DNA from: Flavobacterium sp. DG2-3
GTDB lineage: Bacteria; Bacteroidota; Bacteroidia; Flavobacteriales; Flavobacteriaceae
Reading direction: 5' to 3'
DNA length: 64,000 bases
Assembly: GCF_030730925.1 (NCBI RefSeq)
Contig: NZ_JAVAMB010000003.1
Location: forward strand, 62,001 to 126,000
Of this stretch, positions 60,195-64,000 are shown in pieces (position 1 is the stretch's first letter; each line of letters starts with the position of its first letter). The translations under genes were made by a program, and so were the position numbers. The notes beneath the pieces were generated by a model. That model did not search any database. It was not told the origin of the DNA and saw only the letters and a list, made by a program, of their open reading frames with translations.

Positions 60195-60697
60195 CGTTTA
60201 TTGGGCTTAATAAGATATATTATTATTATAGAGGTGATTATCGTAAAGATAGAGCTAAATAAGGTTCGGAGCAAAATGTCCCAGATAAATTTGAATTGAA
60301 ATGCTTCTAAGACAAATAATACAATATGATGCATTAAGACCGAGACCAGTATAAATGAAAATCGCTCTGGGGTTAAAGATTCGTTTAGTTTAATAGTTTG
60401 ATATTCATAACTCAAACCAAAAGAAAATTTGAAAATATAAGGTCGGTAATAAGCTAAAATAACACAGGCAGTAGCATGTATACCGCCAGAATTACAAAAC
60501 ATATCCATTATTAATCCTAAGAAGAAGCTAGAAATTATTAATCCTGCTTTATTACTGTTTACAGGGTATAAAATGATATACAAGATATACGGAAAAGGAC
60601 TTATGTATCCTAAGAAATTCATGTTGTTGAAAATAACAACCTGAATTGCCAGTAACATAATAAATCGAAAAATATTTACCAACAAAGCGCTATTCAT
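60191..60697 (-). CDS. mreD: Rod shape-determining protein MreD
   Basis: The 168-residue protein is mostly hydrophobic, with about five helices, and opens NSALLVNIFRFIMLLAIQVVIFNNMNFLGYISPFPYILY, a pattern matching Bacteroidetes MreD. It contains FFLGLIMDMFCNSGGIHATACVILAYYRP (about 58-86). It is the membrane component of the Mre complex. It overlaps mreC by 8 bases and PBP2 by 4 bases, indicating translational coupling. Confidence 0.92.
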   Translation of the reverse strand: MNSALLVNIFRFIMLLAIQVVIFNNMNFLGYISPFPYILYIILYPVNSNKAGLIISSFFLGLIMDMFCNSGGIHATACVILAYYRPYIFKFSFGLSYEYQTIKLNESLTPERFSFILVSVLMHHIVLFVLEAFQFKFIWDILLRTLFSSIFTIITSIIIIYLIKPNKR

Positions 60698-61520
60698 CTT
60701 TCTCTTTGCTTTTGTTTTCTAAATTAATAAGCTCTTCTCTTCCTTTGCTTTTAATGATATAAACGTGTCCCAAATTGGTCATGTCGTTAAACAATTTCAC
60801 TTTTATAACATAAAAACTTGTACCTTCTTTTTTGTACACAATATCAACCGTTCCGATATTAATTCCTTCAGGGAAAATTACAGATTGTCCACCAGTAACA
60901 ATCGTATCGCCTTTTCTGATAGAAGCCAATCTAGGAACATCTTCCAGTTGTACATATCCTGTGCTTTTTCCGTTCCACGTTAATGAACCGAAATGATTTG
61001 ATTTTTTGATTTTCGCATTTATGTGCGATTTCATATTCAAAATACTAACCACAGTGGAGTAGTTTGGCGAAGTATTGTCGATAACACCAACAATTCCTAA
61101 ACTATTGATAACTCCCATGTCTTGTTTTACTCCGTCTTTGCTTCCAGAGTTCAAAGTGATATAGTTCTCGTGTGTGCTGTATGAATTATGAATAACTTTA
61201 GATACAATAATATCCGAAGGTTTTACACCTTTAATACTGTCAGGAGTAGGCGGTTTTGTAGTGTCTTCTTTGTTGAATAAAAGACTTTTTAATCTTGCGT
61301 TCTCAAGTACAAGTTCGTCGTTTTCTGCTCTTAAATTCAAGTATTCGTTAACACGATTGATTCTTTCGTAAACACCTCCGCTTAAAAAATTTGCCGAACT
61401 GATTACTCTGCTTCTGTGAAAGGAATGTGATTGAATTGTGAGTCCTAACGATATACCTAAAAGCAGCAAAAACAGCAATCGATTACTGTTTCTTATAATG
61501 AAATTAAATATTTGCTGCAT
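60690..61520 (-). CDS. mreC: Rod shape-determining protein MreC
   Basis: The 276-residue protein has a short cytoplasmic tip, one membrane helix (about 13-29) and a coiled coil (about 55-90, RAENDELVLENARLKSLLF). A beta-rich MreC domain follows, with NYITLNSGSKDGVKQDMGVINSLGIVGVIDN and GDTIVTGGQSVIFPEGINIGTV. It links MreB inside to PBP2 outside. The charged C-terminus ends NLENKSKEKDE. It lies 112 bases after mreB, across a strong hairpin, and overlaps mreD by 8 bases. Confidence 0.95.
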   Translation of the reverse strand: MQQIFNFIIRNSNRLLFLLLLGISLGLTIQSHSFHRSRVISSANFLSGGVYERINRVNEYLNLRAENDELVLENARLKSLLFNKEDTTKPPTPDSIKGVKPSDIIVSKVIHNSYSTHENYITLNSGSKDGVKQDMGVINSLGIVGVIDNTSPNYSTVVSILNMKSHINAKIKKSNHFGSLTWNGKSTGYVQLEDVPRLASIRKGDTIVTGGQSVIFPEGINIGTVDIVYKKEGTSFYVIKVKLFNDMTNLGHVYIIKSKGREELINLENKSKEKDE

Positions 61521-61572
61521 TTCTTGTCTGGTTATTTTGTTTCAGGATATGCTTAAAGGTTTCAGTTTTTAC

Positions 61573-61601
61573 AAGGGTCAAATATTGAAAATTTGACCCT
61601 T
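61573..61601 (-). promoter_or_regulatory. Strong hairpin between mreB and mreC
   Basis: AAGGGTCAAAT (61573-61583) and ATTTGACCCTT (61591-61601) form a perfect 11-base stem with a 7-base loop, extended by flanking TTTTA / TAAAA. On the minus strand it is followed by GTAAAAACTG, not by a T tract. It is therefore not a typical terminator and may set mRNA stability or processing between mreB and mreC. Confidence 0.6.
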
Positions 61602-61632
61602 ATAAAAGTAAATTGATTGTTATTTTTAAATC

Positions 61633-62661
61633 TTATTTGATTAAGATGCTCTTAAATTTTGCAATGTTTTTAAGGGCCATTCCTGTTCCTCTAACAACTG
61701 CTCTTAACGGATCTTCAGCAATATAAACTGGTAAATCTGTTTTTTGAGAAATACGTTTGTCAAGACCTCTTAACATTGATCCACCACCAGCTAAATAAAT
61801 ACCAGTGTTGTAGATATCTGCTGCTAACTCTGGAGGAGTCTGAGATAATGTTTCCATTACCGCATCTTCAATACGCTGAATTGATTTATCTAAAGCTTTT
61901 GCGATTTCACGGTAAGAAACATCTACTTGTTTTGGTTTCCCTGTAAGCAAGTCTCTACCTTGAACTGACATATCTTCTGGCGGACCATCTAAATCTTCGA
62001 TAGCCGCTCCAATTTGAATTTTAATTTTCTCAGCAGTACTTTCTCCAACAAAAAGGTTGTGCTGTGTACGCATGTAGTAAACGATATCATTTGTGAAAAC
62101 GTCACCTGCAATTTTTACAGATTTGTCACATACAATTCCGCCCAAAGCGATAACCGCGATTTCTGTTGTACCACCTCCGATATCTACAATCATGTTACCT
62201 TTTGGCTGCATAATGTCAATACCAATACCAATTGCCGCTGCCATTGGCTCATGAATCAAGTAAACTTCTTTTCCGTTTACTCTCTCACAAGATTCCTTCA
62301 CCGCTCTCATCTCCACTTCAGTAATACCAGAAGGAATACAAACAACCATACGTAAAGCTGGAGTAAACATTCTTTTTTTCAATGCAGGAATACTTTTAAT
62401 GAACATATTGATCATTTTTTCCGAAGCATCAAAATCAGCGATTACACCATCTTTCAAAGGCCTTATAGTTTTGATGTTTTCATGTGTTTTACCTTGCATC
62501 ATGTTGGCTTCTTTACCAACAGCAATGATTTTGCCTGATACTCTATCACGTGCAACGATAGATGGACTATCAATGACAACTTTATCATTATGAATGATTA
62601 AAGTGTTTGCGGTTCCAAGGTCTATCGCAATATCCTCGGTCATGAAATCAAAAAATCCCAT
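61633..62661 (-). CDS. mreB: Rod shape-determining protein MreB (bacterial actin)
   Basis: The 342-residue actin homologue forms membrane-bound filaments that guide wall synthesis. Motifs are the phosphate-1 loop DIAIDLGTANTLI (about 10-22), MVVCIPSGITEVEMRAVKE, the phosphate-2 region NMIVDIGGGTTEIAVI (about 155-170) and the adenosine motif GIYLAGGGSMLRGLD. The N-terminal MGFFDFMTE is a likely membrane-targeting helix. It starts 56 bases after purH, with no terminator seen between them. Confidence 0.97.
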   Translation of the reverse strand: MGFFDFMTEDIAIDLGTANTLIIHNDKVVIDSPSIVARDRVSGKIIAVGKEANMMQGKTHENIKTIRPLKDGVIADFDASEKMINMFIKSIPALKKRMFTPALRMVVCIPSGITEVEMRAVKESCERVNGKEVYLIHEPMAAAIGIGIDIMQPKGNMIVDIGGGTTEIAVIALGGIVCDKSVKIAGDVFTNDIVYYMRTQHNLFVGESTAEKIKIQIGAAIEDLDGPPEDMSVQGRDLLTGKPKQVDVSYREIAKALDKSIQRIEDAVMETLSQTPPELAADIYNTGIYLAGGGSMLRGLDKRISQKTDLPVYIAEDPLRAVVRGTGMALKNIAKFKSILIK

Positions 62662-62717
62662 AAGTTTTTTAGGGGTTTAAAATGTTATAAATTATTTATC
62701 GAACAAAGTTAAACAAA

Positions 62718-64000
62718 TTAATGTTTAAAATGACGAGTTCCTGTAAATACCATTGCAAGATTATTTTCATTGCAATAATTTATACTTAATTCGTCTTTAA
62801 TCGAACCTCCAGGCTGAATTACAGCAGTTATTCCTGCTTTTTTAGCCAATTCTACACAATCCGGAAATGGGAAAAATGCATCACTTGCCATCGAAGCTCC
62901 ATTTAAATCAAATCCAAAAGCTTTTGCTTTGTCAACAGCTTGAATTAAAGCGTCAACTCTTGAAGTCTGACCTGTACCTGATGAAATCAATGTTCCGTTT
63001 TTAGCAAATACAATAGTGTTTGATTTTGTATTCTTGCAGATTTTAGAAGCAAAGATCAAATCTTCGATCTCTTGAGCAGTAGGTTCTGTAATTGTAACGG
63101 TTTTTAAATGCTCTTTATTATCCGTAATATTATTTCTGTCCTGAATTAACAAACCATTAAGACAAGTTCTTACTTGGCGAGCAGGTAATTCTACTTCATT
63201 CTGAACTAGAATAATACGATTTTTCTTCTCTTGTAAAACTGTAACTGCTTCATCATCATAAGCTGGAGCGATTACAACCTCGCAGAATAATTTGTTGATT
63301 TCTTGCGCTGTCTCTAAATCAATTTTAACATTTGAAATTAAAACACCTCCAAAAGCAGAAGTAGGATCGCAAGCTAAAGCTGCTAAATAAGCTTCGCTGA
63401 TCGTTTTTCTAGAAGCCAATCCGCAAGCATTGTTGTGTTTCAAAATGGCGAACGTTGGTCCGTCAGTTTTAAATTCAGCAATTAAATTAACTGCAGCGTC
63501 AACATCTAGTAAATTGTTGTATGATAATTCTTTTCCGTGAAGTTTTTGGAACATAGCATCAAAATCTCCAAAGAAGAATCCTTTTTGGTGAGGGTTTTCA
63601 CCATATCTTAAAACTTGACCGTTTGCAATACTTTCTTTGTAAATAGTCTCATCTGTATTGAAGTAATTAAAAATAGCTCCATCATAGTGAGATGAAACGT
63701 GGAAAGCTTTAGTAGCAAACAATCTTCTGTTTTCTAAAGTTGTTGCTCCGTCTTGCTCTGTAATCAAATCTAAAAGTAAGCTGTACTCGTTAACAGAAGC
63801 TACAATTACAGTGTCTTTGAAATTTTTTGCACCAGCACGAATTAATGAAATACCACCGATATCAATTTTTTCAATAATATCTTGTTCGCTTGCTCCAGAA
63901 GCAACTGTTTTTTCAAAAGGATATAAATCAACAATTACTAAATCGATTTGAGGAATATCAAATTCCTTCATTTGCTGAACATCACTTTCATTATCTTGAC
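62718..64000 (-). CDS. purH: Bifunctional AICAR transformylase / IMP cyclohydrolase, 5' end outside window
   Basis: The frame stays open to the window edge (reading QDNESDVQQMKEFDIPQID at the start), so the N-terminus lies outside and the Met at 63971 is internal. About 427 residues are present. They include the end of the cyclohydrolase domain (LVIVDLYPFEKTV, EKIDIGGISLIRAGAKNF) and the whole transformylase domain, with FAILKHNNACGLA, SDAFFPFPDCVELA, AVIQPGGSIKDELSI and the C-terminal MVFTGTRHFKH. It catalyses the last two steps of IMP synthesis. It is upstream of mreB in the same direction. Confidence 0.96.
   Translation of the reverse strand, partial: QDNESDVQQMKEFDIPQIDLVIVDLYPFEKTVASGASEQDIIEKIDIGGISLIRAGAKNFKDTVIVASVNEYSLLLDLITEQDGATTLENRRLFATKAFHVSSHYDGAIFNYFNTDETIYKESIANGQVLRYGENPHQKGFFFGDFDAMFQKLHGKELSYNNLLDVDAAVNLIAEFKTDGPTFAILKHNNACGLASRKTISEAYLAALACDPTSAFGGVLISNVKIDLETAQEINKLFCEVVIAPAYDDEAVTVLQEKKNRIILVQNEVELPARQVRTCLNGLLIQDRNNITDNKEHLKTVTITEPTAQEIEDLIFASKICKNTKSNTIVFAKNGTLISSGTGQTSRVDALIQAVDKAKAFGFDLNGASMASDAFFPFPDCVELAKKAGITAVIQPGGSIKDELSINYCNENNLAMVFTGTRHFKH

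Overview
The window reads as chromosome of a Flavobacterium-type Bacteroidetes. It is AT-rich and contains SusC/SusD-type outer-membrane genes, a type IX secretion C-terminal sorting domain, an XrtF exosortase, GldJ-free but typically flavobacterial envelope genes, and promoters of the Bacteroidetes pattern (TTTG or TTG, about 19 bases, then TAnnTTTG or TAnnTTCG). Most gene calls rest on translated family motifs. No phage, plasmid, insertion sequence or CRISPR array was seen.

Bases 1-11360 are a starch/maltose utilisation locus. It holds a sugar MFS transporter cut by the window edge and a LacI-type regulator, both on the minus strand, and then SusC, SusD, SusE and a T9SS-secreted GH13 amylase on the plus strand. 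Bases 11450-13640 hold an MHS-type MFS transporter with a small membrane partner, a dispersed palindromic repeat and tRNA-Phe. Bases 13734-19970 are a plus-strand envelope run: coaX, an unknown outer-membrane protein, lptC, a 64-residue membrane protein, a CNNM/CBS protein and the periplasmic foldase PpiD. Bases 20235-23050 hold an unknown 147-residue protein and two mevalonate-pathway genes (GYDIA-family GHMP kinase and class II HMG-CoA reductase). Bases 23224-31080 hold a peptide-use group: DPP IV, two POT transporters, and three tandem secreted thioredoxin-fold proteins, two of which have lost the CxxC site.

Bases 31084-35891 run on the minus strand (surE, a small membrane protein, lpxB, an NlpC/P60 lipoprotein, comEC). 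A Tsp-type protease, a lipoprotein nuclease, rpe and the primary sigma factor follow. Bases 41242-47806 form a tight four-gene outer-membrane operon: an unknown secreted protein, a TonB-dependent receptor with STN domain, a DUF4249 lipoprotein and an MG2-plus-plug-like protein. Then come pnp and rpsO, a YwqK-like protein, a free-methionine sulfoxide reductase, the xrtF pair, a metal-handling group (HYC_CC_PP protein, TonB receptor, HMA protein) and a DedA protein. Bases 56955-64000 carry the cell-shape cluster in transcription order purH (cut by the edge), mreB, mreC, mreD, PBP2, rodA.

The most unusual items are the degenerate thioredoxin trio, a DUF805-like domain inside a POT transporter, the four-gene TonB/DUF4249 operon, the stem with a CA-rich loop between rpsO and pnp, the strong U-tract-free hairpin between mreB and mreC, and the dispersed 140-160 bp nested palindromes.
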